From: Methylacidiphilaceae bacterium
Lineage (GTDB): Bacteria; Verrucomicrobiota; Verrucomicrobiia; Methylacidiphilales; Methylacidiphilaceae
Reading direction: 5' to 3'
Length of the DNA: 9,790 bases
Assembly (NCBI GenBank): GCA_028687155.1
Contig: JAQUAR010000031.1
Coordinates: 1 to 9,790, forward strand
The translations under genes and the position numbers were made by a program. Every line of letters begins with the position of its first letter. The stretch's first letter is position 1. Positions 1 to 7,377 of the stretch are shown in pieces. Under the pieces are notes generated by a model that was not told the origin of the DNA, made no database searches, and saw only the letters and a program-made list of their open reading frames with translations.

Positions 1-1596
1 GGGCGATGCCTGCACGATGGCTTCTGGCCGGGAAGCAGCCCCACCCCCCTCTTCCCGGAGCCGAACTGGAATCGGGCGCAGCAGGCGGTTCTGAAGGGGC
101 TTGACCCGAGTCCGGCAACGGACCGGCTCGATCTCTCCTTCTATCCCTGCCCGAAGATCGGGGATGGACGTTATTCCAACAACGGCTGGCTGCAAGAGCT
201 GCCGGACTTCATCACGAAGCTGACCTGGGACAATGCGCTTCTTCTCGGGCCCGAGACGGCTCGCCGGCTTGGGCTGCAGCCCGGTGGCGGAGACTCCAGG
301 CAGGCGGAGTTGGTGATCGTGGAGGTGGACGGACGGCGGTTCGAGGCTGCGGCGCTCGTGATTCCCGGCCAGGCAGAGAATGCGCTTTCGATCTCCTTGG
401 GATATGGGCGATCCTTCGGCGGACGAGTGGCGCAAGGCCACGGTTTCAACGCCTATTCGGTTCGTTCTCTGAAAACCTGGCACTTCGCCGCTGGGGTTTC
501 GGTTAGCAGCACCGGAAAGAGTTATCCGATCGCGCAGTCCCAACTCCATGGAGATCCGGGCGATCGTGGCCTGGTGCGGGAGGGGAGCCTCGCGGAGTAC
601 CGGGCGGTGCCGGATTTTGCCAAGAGAGAAGACGCAGAAGCACGGTCGGTGCCGGAAGTCTCGATTTATCCCAACCCATACGGTGCCAAACAGCCTGGGC
701 CCGCGTACACGGACGGAGTCAGCAAGGGCGCCTATCAATGGGGGATGGTCATCGATCTGGGAAGCTGTGTCGGCTGCAACGCCTGTGTCATCGCCTGCCA
801 GAGCGAAAATAACGTTCCGATTGTCGGCAAGGGGCAGGTACGCCGTGGCCGGATCATGCAGTGGATTCGTATCGATCGCTACTACTCCAACACGGAAGCC
901 GACTTGCGTGTCACTCCCGAGCCGATGCTCTGTCAGCAGTGTGAGAATGCTCCTTGCGAAACCGTCTGCCCCGTGAACGCCACCGTGCATAGCGATGAAG
1001 GCTTGAACGTAATGGCCTACAACCGCTGCATCGGCACGCGGGCATGCGCCGCGAACTGCCCCTACAAGGTGCGTCGCTTCAACTTCTTTGATTACAACAA
1101 GCGAGACGTTCTGAAGACCAAGAGGATCGGACCCTGGTCGGTGGGGAATCTCTATCTGGGGCCGTTTGGGGATCCTGGGAGTCCGCTGACGATTCAGATG
1201 CAGAGAAATCCGAACGTCACCGTTCGCATGCGTGGGGTCATGGAAAAGTGCACCTTCTGCGTGCAACGGGTGGAAGAAGCAAAGATCGCCACCCTGGTGC
1301 GGGCTCGTGACGGTGCGCCACAGCCCATCCCTCGGGATAGCGTGCGGACCGCTTGCCAGGAAGCTTGTCCCGCGGGAGCAATCGTTTTTGGGGATCTGGC
1401 CGATCCGGAAAGCCGAGTGTCTCGCTGGAAGGCGGACTCGCGCGCCTACCGGGTGTTGGAATATCTCAACGTTCGTCCGCGGGTCTCCTATCTGGCGCGT
1501 GTTCGCAACCCGAATCCTGCTCTCGTAACAGGGGAAGGGCGCCACGAGTCGGGAGAGTCGGGCGAAGCGCAGCGCAAGGGCCCGCATGCGGGCTGA
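1..1596 (+). CDS. actB: ActB, Fe-S/molybdopterin-like subunit of alternative complex III (5'-truncated by window)
   Basis: Open in frame 1 from the first base to TGA at 1594-1596 (531 codons seen); the start lies upstream, so internal TTG/GTG codons near 310 are not starts. Roughly residues 1-200 are the end of a molybdopterin-oxidoreductase-like domain with the family-typical stretch NNGWLQELPD (about residues 60-69) followed by a TKLTWDNALL segment. From about residue 240 there is a ferredoxin-like domain of the polyferredoxin type: C256-C259-C262-C266, C311-C314-C319-C323, C343-C349-C353 and C417-C420-C452-C456. That gives 15 cysteines, which fits three [4Fe-4S] and one [3Fe-4S] cluster as known for ActB. 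The group CIGTRACAANCP has Thr346 where a fourth Cys would sit, marking the likely [3Fe-4S] site. ActB is peripheral on the periplasmic side and relays quinol electrons from ActC to the cytochrome c subunits. The molybdopterin domain in this family carries no cofactor (known of the family, not visible here). actC follows after 26 nt. Confidence 0.95.
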   Translation, partial: GRCLHDGFWPGSSPTPLFPEPNWNRAQQAVLKGLDPSPATDRLDLSFYPCPKIGDGRYSNNGWLQELPDFITKLTWDNALLLGPETARRLGLQPGGGDSRQAELVIVEVDGRRFEAAALVIPGQAENALSISLGYGRSFGGRVAQGHGFNAYSVRSLKTWHFAAGVSVSSTGKSYPIAQSQLHGDPGDRGLVREGSLAEYRAVPDFAKREDAEARSVPEVSIYPNPYGAKQPGPAYTDGVSKGAYQWGMVIDLGSCVGCNACVIACQSENNVPIVGKGQVRRGRIMQWIRIDRYYSNTEADLRVTPEPMLCQQCENAPCETVCPVNATVHSDEGLNVMAYNRCIGTRACAANCPYKVRRFNFFDYNKRDVLKTKRIGPWSVGNLYLGPFGDPGSPLTIQMQRNPNVTVRMRGVMEKCTFCVQRVEEAKIATLVRARDGAPQPIPRDSVRTACQEACPAGAIVFGDLADPESRVSRWKADSRAYRVLEYLNVRPRVSYLARVRNPNPALVTGEGRHESGESGEAQRKGPHAG

Positions 1597-1610
1597 GCAG
1601 CGAGGCAAAA

Positions 1611-1616
1611 GAAGGA
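1611..1616 (+). promoter_or_regulatory. Ribosome binding site of actCD
   Basis: GAAGGA lies 6 nt upstream of the ATG at 1623. It selects this ATG over in-frame upstream starts inside actB, such as the one at 1353, which would overlap the Fe-S domain coding region. Confidence 0.7.
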
Positions 1617-1622
1617 ATTAGG

Positions 1623-3635
1623 ATGCCGATCGCAGAGGAAACCGTCGAAAAGGCAGAGAGCGGGCGGGCGCTCTTGGCGCGTCCGGAGCTCGTCTTGAAC
1701 CAGAGGGAAGCCTCGTGGGTGAACGATACGGTCTGCGCGGTGGTGGAAAAGCCCGCGCCGCTCTGGTGGTGGGTGGCAACGGGGGCTTTTGGCCTCCTGG
1801 CGGCCGCAGTTCCCCTGGTCGTGGTCTACTTCATCAGTACAGGCTTGGGGGTCTGGGGACTGCAGAGCCCCGTCTTTTGGGGGGTTGCGATTCTCAATTT
1901 CGTCTTTTGGATCGAGATCGGTCATGCCGGCACCTTGATCTCGGCGATCTTGCTCTTCACACGCCAGCGGTGGCGCAACTCCGTGAATCGGGCAGCCGAG
2001 GCGATGACGATCTTTGCGGTCCTTTGTGCAGCGGTCTTCCCGCTCTTTCACATTGGTCGGCAATGGATGTTCTGGTACATGGTGCCCGTACCGGAGTCGT
2101 ATGCGGTCTGGCAGAACTTTCGAGCTCCGCTGCTCTGGGACGAGTTTGCCGTGGGCACCTATTTTACCGTCTCCTGCCTATTCTGGTATTTCGGTCTTCT
2201 GCCGGACATCGCCTCCCTTCGGGATCGGGCAACCAAACTTTGGAAGAAGCGGCTCTATCATGTTCTCTGCTGGGGGTGGACAGGTTCCCTTCGCGCTTGG
2301 CGCCACTACGAAGCAGGGTATCTCTGCATCGCCGGCGTGGTCAGCGTCCTCGTCATCTCCGTAGCCTCGGTCGTCTCCACCGATTTCGCGACGACCGTGT
2401 TGCCGGGATGGCATACGACCATCTTTCCGCCGGATTTCATTACGGGGGCCATCTTCAGCGGCTTTGCGATGATCGTTACGCTCTTGGTCCCGTTGCGCGC
2501 GGCCTATCCTAGCCTAAAAGACATGATTACAGGAAAGCACCTGGATAACATGGCCAAGGTGCTCTTGGCGACGGGATCACTCGTCGGCTACTCCTATTTG
2601 ATTGAGCTTTTCATGGCGTGGTATGGGGCCAACCCCTATGAACGGTACACCTTCTGGAATCGGATCACGGGTCCGGACCGGTTCACCTACTTCGCCATGT
2701 TCGGGTTCAACGTCATCCTGCCCCAGATCTTCTGGTTCCGCTCCTGCCGATCCCATCCATGGATTCTCTGGACGAGCTCGGTGCTCATCAACGTGGGCAT
2801 GTGGTTTGAGCGGTACTCCATCATCGTCGTGAGTCTTGAGCGCGACTTCCTGCCCGCCTCTTGGCGCCACTACCTGCCGACCTGGGTGGATTGGGGTCTC
2901 TTCTTTGGCAGCGTCGGTCTCTTCTTTTTCCTCTTCCTGCTCTTTCTGCGCGTCTTGCCCGCCATCTCTATCGCGGAGATCAAGACACTGCTGGCGAAGC
3001 CCAAGCGGCAGCGAACCGGGGAAGCAGAGGCCGAGGAGTGTGGGCCGTGGCCCGGCAAGGAGATCTACGGCTTGGGCGCCGAGTTTTCTTCGGAAGAGGA
3101 GTTACGGAGGGCAAGCGAAGAGACGAGAAAGAAGGGCTACGTCTGGTGGGATGCCTACGCTCCCTATCCCATTCACGGGATGGAACGGGCCATGCGGCTT
3201 CCGAAGTCTCGCGTCTCCTTCTTCGTGTTGATGGGGGGTCTACTCGGTCTTTTCATCGGGGTCGCCATGGTGACGGCTACCTCGATCCCGAGGCCCCAAC
3301 TTCTCCAGAGCCTCACCACGGGTCAGCTACAGGGCCTCTTCTACGCCACCGTCGTTCAGGGCAAGCCCTACTTCAGCCTTCCCGCTTTTGTCCCGGTGCT
3401 GCTGGAGCTCACCATTCTCTTCGCGGCCTTCAGCGGATTTCTGGCCGTGGTGTTTTTTGCCCGGCTCCCCCGGCCGCATCATCCGGTCTGGAACTGGGGA
3501 GAACTCTCGCGACGTGCGACCGACGACGGGCTGTTTCTCGTCATCGAAGCCAGGGATCCTGCGTTCTCTCCCGCAGAGAGTCGCAAATTCCTGGAGAGCT
3601 TGGGCGGAAGACGGCTCACCTTTATTCCTCGATAG
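1623..3635 (+). CDS. ActC-ActD fusion: NrfD-like quinol-binding membrane subunit fused to ActD (DUF3341-like)
   Basis: A 670-residue protein made of two ACIII subunits that are normally separate. Residues 1 to about 455 are ActC, an NrfD/PsrC-like protein with about ten membrane helices that binds quinol and is thought to take part in proton translocation. Family-like stretches include IGHAGTLISAIL (99-110), FPLFHIGRQW (139-148) and LWDEFAVGTYF (171-181); H101, H143 and D173 are candidate functional polar residues. A charged linker (about 458-479) leads without a stop into ActD: IYGLGAEF (481-488), a short cytoplasmic alpha/beta-like domain with YAPYPIHGMERAM (512-524), two membrane helices (about 531-551 and 587-612, the second opened by GKPYFSLPAFVPV), and the tail RATDDGLFLVIEARDP (631-646). 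The final ActC helix and first ActD domain can both sit on the cytoplasmic side, so the topology allows fusion. ActC opens with a soluble segment of about 45 residues. The start is ATG 1623 with a good Shine-Dalgarno. actE follows after 13 nt. The symbol is left empty because the product equals actC plus actD. Confidence 0.93.
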   Translation: MPIAEETVEKAESGRALLARPELVLNQREASWVNDTVCAVVEKPAPLWWWVATGAFGLLAAAVPLVVVYFISTGLGVWGLQSPVFWGVAILNFVFWIEIGHAGTLISAILLFTRQRWRNSVNRAAEAMTIFAVLCAAVFPLFHIGRQWMFWYMVPVPESYAVWQNFRAPLLWDEFAVGTYFTVSCLFWYFGLLPDIASLRDRATKLWKKRLYHVLCWGWTGSLRAWRHYEAGYLCIAGVVSVLVISVASVVSTDFATTVLPGWHTTIFPPDFITGAIFSGFAMIVTLLVPLRAAYPSLKDMITGKHLDNMAKVLLATGSLVGYSYLIELFMAWYGANPYERYTFWNRITGPDRFTYFAMFGFNVILPQIFWFRSCRSHPWILWTSSVLINVGMWFERYSIIVVSLERDFLPASWRHYLPTWVDWGLFFGSVGLFFFLFLLFLRVLPAISIAEIKTLLAKPKRQRTGEAEAEECGPWPGKEIYGLGAEFSSEEELRRASEETRKKGYVWWDAYAPYPIHGMERAMRLPKSRVSFFVLMGGLLGLFIGVAMVTATSIPRPQLLQSLTTGQLQGLFYATVVQGKPYFSLPAFVPVLLELTILFAAFSGFLAVVFFARLPRPHHPVWNWGELSRRATDDGLFLVIEARDPAFSPAESRKFLESLGGRRLTFIPR

Positions 3636-3648
3636 GCTTCCGGGAATC

Positions 3649-4260
3649 ATGCGCCCCTTCCTGTTGCTGCTCGCTTGCCTTGTTTTTGCGATCGTCAGCG
3701 TGACCGGATTCCGCGGCACAAAGACGACGAGAAACCCCATCGAGATCTTTCCCGACATGGTCCGACAGGCAAAAGTGAAGGAGCAGGCGCCGAGCTTCTT
3801 CTTTCCGGATCAACGGGCAAGCCGTTACCCTGTTAACGGAACGGTCTCGAGGGGCGATGCGGTGGCCGATCCCTATCGGAACACCGGGATGATCGGGGAC
3901 CACTGGGGCGAGGGCATCCCCATTGCCCTGACCGCGGAAACTCTGAAATCCGGGAAAGAGCGTTTCGGAATCTTTTGCACCGCTTGTCACGGATCGACGG
4001 GATCCGGAAACGGCATTGCGACGCAATATGGCCTTGTCGGAGTGCCCAATTATCATGCCGAGCATACCCGGCAGATGCCGGATGGCCAGATCTTCTACGT
4101 GATCACCCACGGACAGGGACTGATGCTCGGGTATGGCGCCAATCTGAGCGTGGAGGAACGCTGGGCCATCGTCGCCTACATCCGGGCTTTGCAGCTCAGT
4201 CAGAGTGCGACACTTGCGGACGTGCCGATTGCGGAGCGGCAGCAGCTGGAAGGGAAATAG
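3649..4260 (+). CDS. actE: ActE, monoheme cytochrome c subunit of alternative complex III
   Basis: A 203-residue protein with an N-terminal hydrophobic segment (residues 3-20) and one class I heme c site, C110-T-A-C113-H114. The likely axial Met is M159 (GLMLGYGANLS), followed by the C-terminal helix motif EERWAIVAYIRALQ. The segment PVNGTVSRGD (61-70) before the heme domain is typical of ActE. In ACIII this subunit takes electrons from the ActB Fe-S chain on the periplasmic side and delivers them to a soluble or oxidase-bound cytochrome. ActE homologues are often lipoproteins. Here the end of the hydrophobic segment reads V18-T19-G20-F21, a lipobox in all but the Cys (codon TTC at 3709-3711), so the protein is probably held by an uncleaved helix instead. 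Another Cys (C10, after LLA) lies too early for a convincing lipoprotein signal. The start is ATG 3649, with only a weak GGGA upstream, so it may be read by coupling to actCD, whose stop is 13 nt before. The next gene starts 2 nt after the stop. Confidence 0.93.
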   Translation: MRPFLLLLACLVFAIVSVTGFRGTKTTRNPIEIFPDMVRQAKVKEQAPSFFFPDQRASRYPVNGTVSRGDAVADPYRNTGMIGDHWGEGIPIALTAETLKSGKERFGIFCTACHGSTGSGNGIATQYGLVGVPNYHAEHTRQMPDGQIFYVITHGQGLMLGYGANLSVEERWAIVAYIRALQLSQSATLADVPIAERQQLEGK

Positions 4261-4262
4261 CC

Positions 4263-5471
4263 ATGGGTCACACCGAACCTGCGTCAGAGGTGCGCGCGGC
4301 CGTTCCCCTTCCGGCAGGGAAGTGGAAAAGGCTCGCCGCTCTACTCCAAGGAGGCGGTATTCTGTTTCTAGCGGCTTCCGTTGCCGGGGCCTGGTGGCAC
4401 CCGAAGGAATTTTTTCATAGCTGGCTCTTTTCCTTCTTTTTCTTCTTCAGCCTCTGCTCCGGCGCCCTCTTCTGGGTGCTGCTTCACTATGTGACCAATG
4501 CGGGATGGGGAGTCGTCGTCCGCCGGCAAGCAGAGAATGTCGCCAGCCTCTTCCCATGGGTCGCTCTTTTCTTTCTGCCGATTCTTTGGGACGCATACCG
4601 GGGCCACTATCTCTACGAGTGGACGAGCCCGGTCCTTGCCCATAATCCGGCCCTTCTTGCGAAATCCGCGTATCTGAATCTCCCGTTTTTCAGTATCCGA
4701 GCGATCTTCTATTTCGCCTTTTGGATCTTTGCGGCGCGTTTTTTTTGGAATAGTTCGCGACTCCAGGACAGCGACCGGGACCCGTGGCGCACGGTCCGGA
4801 TGCAAAAAGTTTCCTACGGGCTGCTTGTGGTCTACGGCGCCTGCATGACCTTTGCCGCGATCGACTGGCTGATGGGGCTCGACTTCCGATGGAGCTCGAC
4901 GCTCTGGGGCGGCTTCGTCCTCGTGGCGGCGGCGGGAGCAAGCCTTGCTCTCTGGATTCTCATCATCCTCTGGCTGCGGGAAAGGCATCACCTTCCGCAG
5001 GTGAACGAGGAGCATCTCCATCTCATGGGGAAGCTGCTGTTCGCCTTCACCGCCCTCTGGGCCTACTTCGCCTTCAGCCAGTATATGCTCATCTGGTATG
5101 CCAACATCCCCGAGGAGACCTATTTCTTCATTCGGCGCAACTTCGGAAGCTGGAACTGGTTGGCGATCGGACTGGTTCTCGGCCGTTTCTTTGTCCCGTT
5201 TCTGCTTCTGCTGCCGCAGTGGACCAAGCGCAACCCGCGGACCCTCGCTCTCGCCGCCGGGTGGGTTCTCTGGATGCAGGCAGTCGAGCTCTACTGGCTG
5301 ATTCTTCCGGGAGTTTTCGAAAAGGCGATTGCCATCGGATGGCTCGAGATCGCAGTGTGGGCTGGAATGGGATGTCTCATGGCGGGGGCATTCCTGCGAC
5401 GGCTCCTCTCATGCGAGCTCTATCCGTTACATGACCCTCGCTTGCGGGAATCGGTGGAGGTGATCAGCTAG
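4263..5471 (+). CDS. actF: ActF, second NrfD-like integral membrane subunit of alternative complex III
   Basis: A 402-residue polytopic membrane protein with about ten hydrophobic helices, smaller than ActC as expected for ActF. Family-like features are the early stretch with SGALFWVLLHYVTNAGW (66-82) followed by VVVRRQAEN (84-92), DWLMGLDFRWSSTLWG (201-216) on the loop between helices, and FSQYMLIWYANIPEETYFF (271-289). ActF packs against ActC/ActD in the membrane. It is structurally a divergent ActC paralogue with a debated role in proton transfer (knowledge of the family). The start ATG 4263 lies 2 nt after the actE stop, with a purine-rich GGAAGGGAAA just upstream overlapping the actE end, so translation is probably coupled. 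The gene ends at TAG 5469-5471, whose last base begins the Shine-Dalgarno of the next gene. Confidence 0.93.
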   Translation: MGHTEPASEVRAAVPLPAGKWKRLAALLQGGGILFLAASVAGAWWHPKEFFHSWLFSFFFFFSLCSGALFWVLLHYVTNAGWGVVVRRQAENVASLFPWVALFFLPILWDAYRGHYLYEWTSPVLAHNPALLAKSAYLNLPFFSIRAIFYFAFWIFAARFFWNSSRLQDSDRDPWRTVRMQKVSYGLLVVYGACMTFAAIDWLMGLDFRWSSTLWGGFVLVAAAGASLALWILIILWLRERHHLPQVNEEHLHLMGKLLFAFTALWAYFAFSQYMLIWYANIPEETYFFIRRNFGSWNWLAIGLVLGRFFVPFLLLLPQWTKRNPRTLALAAGWVLWMQAVELYWLILPGVFEKAIAIGWLEIAVWAGMGCLMAGAFLRRLLSCELYPLHDPRLRESVEVIS

Positions 5472-5478
5472 GAGGAGG
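5471..5478 (+). promoter_or_regulatory. Strong ribosome binding site of the small coiled-coil gene
   Basis: GGAGGAGG overlaps the last base of the actF stop and sits 7 nt before ATG 5486. It favours ATG 5486 over the in-frame TTG at 5480, which would leave only about one base of spacing. Confidence 0.75.
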
Positions 5479-5485
5479 ATTGGGG

Positions 5486-5899
5486 ATGCCGATCGAAAAG
5501 GAATACACCGGAACCGGAGCGAAGGAAGACCGACCCAGTGCGGGAACGGGCGTCGCCCCGAGCGCGACGGCGTTCGCGTGGGTCCTGCTTCTTCTGGTCT
5601 TGCCGTCGATGGCCGTCTCCTTCCTCACCCGGAGTCGGGTGCAGGCGGAGGAAGAGGCTGCCAAACTGGGACTGGCCGAGAGGGTCACCCGGTTGGAAGC
5701 CTTGCGAAAGGCGGATCGCGAAGCACTCGGCCATTACCGGTGGATTGATCGTGACAAAGGGGTCGTGGCGCTTCCCATCGGGCGAGCGATGGAGTTGGAA
5801 GAGGAGAGGCTGAAAAGCAAGCCGGTCGGCCCATCGGCGGTTCGTCTTCCTGGCGCGCTGTTGCGGCAGCCACCCCCTCCCCCCGCGCCGAAACCATGA
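5486..5899 (+). CDS. Small single-TM coiled-coil membrane protein of the ACIII/oxidase cluster
   Basis: A 137-residue protein without an assigned function. Residues 1-28 are hydrophilic. A single membrane helix at about 29-47 (FAWVLLLLVLPSMAVSF) is followed by a charged, coiled-coil-like region (52-82, rich in E, A, L, R). Then comes the compact motif HYRWIDRDKGVVALPIGRAM (83-102), and the protein ends with a Pro-rich tail (about 127-137). From memory, similar Y-x-W-[IV]-D ... GVV-x-[IL]-PI-x-x-AM motifs occur in small single-pass proteins encoded beside ACIII, SCO and cytochrome oxidase genes in several phyla; this could not be searched here. Topology by charge is ambiguous, but the motif domain would plausibly lie in the periplasm, near the heme subunits. 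It lies between actF and the CcoN-like gene. A role as an assembly or accessory subunit of the respiratory complex is inference only. Confidence 0.85.
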   Translation: MPIEKEYTGTGAKEDRPSAGTGVAPSATAFAWVLLLLVLPSMAVSFLTRSRVQAEEEAAKLGLAERVTRLEALRKADREALGHYRWIDRDKGVVALPIGRAMELEEERLKSKPVGPSAVRLPGALLRQPPPPPAPKP

Positions 5900-5904
5900 A
5901 CGAG

Positions 5905-5909
5905 AGGAG
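5905..5909 (+). promoter_or_regulatory. Ribosome binding site choosing ATG 5920 for the CcoN-like gene
   Basis: AGGAG lies 10 nt upstream of ATG 5920. The alternative in-frame ATG at 5896 overlaps the preceding stop (ATGA) but has only C-rich sequence in front of it. Termination-reinitiation at 5896 remains possible and would add eight residues. Confidence 0.5.
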
Positions 5910-5919
5910 AACGGCGACC

Positions 5920-7377
5920 ATGGCAGAGACTTTGGAATCCAAGGAGGCTCCGGTGATGGGGTCCTCCGGCGAAGCCGACCCGTCGCTGCGGGCCCCTTTC
6001 CTATGGCTCCTTGGGCCGGCCGCCGTCTGGCTCTGGGTGGCGACCATCCTGGCTCTCCTCGGCAGTCTTAAGCTTGTCGATCCTCGCTTCCTGGGTGCGT
6101 GGGGTTGGCTCACCTTCGGAAGAATCAGCCCGGCCGCTTTCCTGAGCTTTGTCTACGGATTCGGCATTCCGGTGGGACTAAGCGCGGCTCTCTGGGCCGT
6201 CACGAAAGGAGGGCGGCTTCCGCTTCTCGGACGGCGCTGGTGCCTTGCCTCGTCCTTCCTTTGGAACGTGGGATTGTGGGGCGGAATCACCGGGGTGCTG
6301 GCTGGGGAGAGCCGATCTCTCTCCTGGCTTGGATTGCCGACCTTCTCCCTCCCGTCCCTGGGGTTGGCCTACCTCCTGTTGGCGGGCTGGTTGGTCGCTG
6401 CTCTCGTGAGTCGATGGGAGGAAGCTTCGCTCGCGTCTCGTTTTCTCCTTCTGGGCTTGGTCTGGATTCCGTGGGCGGGAGGGGTTGCGGCGCTCATGAT
6501 GCACGATCCAGCGGTGCGTGGGGTGGCCATGGGTTCGCTCGAATGGTGGTTCAACGACGGCCTGCTCTATGCGGGTTTGGGAGCATTCGCGCTCGGCATC
6601 GTCTATCTCCTTGCTCCCACCTCCCTGGGTCGCCCGCTTGCTTTTTCCCGGCTCGGTCGCTTAGCCTTTTGGGCTTGGGCTCTCTTTGCCAATCTTGCCG
6701 GGACGGCACATCTGGTGGGAGGGCCTTTCCCTCTCTGGATGGTTTCCTTAGGCGTCTCCTCTCGCTTTCTGCTCTGGGTGGCAGCTGTTGCGGTCGGGGT
6801 GGGGTTCTGGGTCGCGGTTCGCAGGCGTCCGGCGGAGAAGAGAGATTGGGATCCGAGCTGGCATTTCCTGCGGTTTGGCATGAGCTCTTTTTTGGTGGCT
6901 GCGGGACTGGGAGCGCTGCTCGTCCTGCCGGCTTGGAGCCGATATGTGCACTACACCGTTTTGGAAGAGGCTCAGCTGATTCTCTTCCTGTACGGCTTTT
7001 TGGGCATGACCTTCTTTTCCCTGCTCTACGCCCTCTTGCCGCGGGTGCTGGGTCGTCCCTGGCCGTCGCCAACCTTGGCGAAGGCCCACTTCTGGCTCAG
7101 CAGCTACGGAATCAGTTTTCTGGTGGGCCTGCTCGCCGTCGGCGGACTCTTTCAAGGTGTGGGGCTCGACGAGCCTGAACTTCCCATTCATGAGGTGATC
7201 GTCTTGCTTCTCCCCTTCCTCCGCAGCGCAGCGGCGCCGGCGACGGCCTTGTTAGCCGCTCACGCGGTTTTCGGGCTGCATCTCCTTTGGCTGATCCTGG
7301 AAAGCGGCGCGAGCCGCCGTGGGGACGAAGAATCGGCGTTGGCGCGCGCCGGCATGGAGGGAGTGCGCACGCCGTGA
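5920..7377 (+). CDS. CcoN-like (cbb3 oxidase subunit I-like) membrane protein lacking nearly all heme and copper ligands
   Basis: A 485-residue polytopic membrane protein of about 12 helices. Its helix order and landmarks follow CcoN of cbb3 oxidases: LTFGRISPA (64-72) matches the FGRLRP-H-TNA region, and W210 plus YLLAP about 23 residues later matches the TM6 region. NLAGTAHL (258-265) matches the GPHHLH region, and HYT (345-347) through LLYALLPRVLGRPWP and AHFWLSSYG matches the TM10/TM11 region. In an ungapped by-eye alignment to remembered CcoN motifs, the low-spin heme ligand is A73, the TM6 CuB ligand is D213, the TM7 CuB pair is A263 and H264, and the TM10 HxH heme ligands are Q352 and I354. 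Only one of six expected histidines remains, so it should bind neither hemes nor CuB and cannot reduce O2. The reading frame is intact and codon use is like that of its neighbours, so it is a functional non-catalytic paralogue and not a decaying gene. It precedes an intact CcoO-like gene by a 4-nt overlap, suggesting a structural scaffold for that cytochrome. An unrelated polytopic family is the alternative reading. Confidence 0.82.
   Translation: MAETLESKEAPVMGSSGEADPSLRAPFLWLLGPAAVWLWVATILALLGSLKLVDPRFLGAWGWLTFGRISPAAFLSFVYGFGIPVGLSAALWAVTKGGRLPLLGRRWCLASSFLWNVGLWGGITGVLAGESRSLSWLGLPTFSLPSLGLAYLLLAGWLVAALVSRWEEASLASRFLLLGLVWIPWAGGVAALMMHDPAVRGVAMGSLEWWFNDGLLYAGLGAFALGIVYLLAPTSLGRPLAFSRLGRLAFWAWALFANLAGTAHLVGGPFPLWMVSLGVSSRFLLWVAAVAVGVGFWVAVRRRPAEKRDWDPSWHFLRFGMSSFLVAAGLGALLVLPAWSRYVHYTVLEEAQLILFLYGFLGMTFFSLLYALLPRVLGRPWPSPTLAKAHFWLSSYGISFLVGLLAVGGLFQGVGLDEPELPIHEVIVLLLPFLRSAAAPATALLAAHAVFGLHLLWLILESGASRRGDEESALARAGMEGVRTP

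Noticed and set aside
1353..1622. Upstream extension of the actCD frame
   Set aside because: It lies in another frame inside the ActB Fe-S domain; ATG 1623 has a good Shine-Dalgarno and gives the family-like N-terminus.
5920..7377. CcoN-like gene as a pseudogene
   Set aside because: The frame is full-length with no stops or frameshifts, helices and landmark motifs are retained, and it overlaps its neighbour by 4 nt as in a maintained operon.
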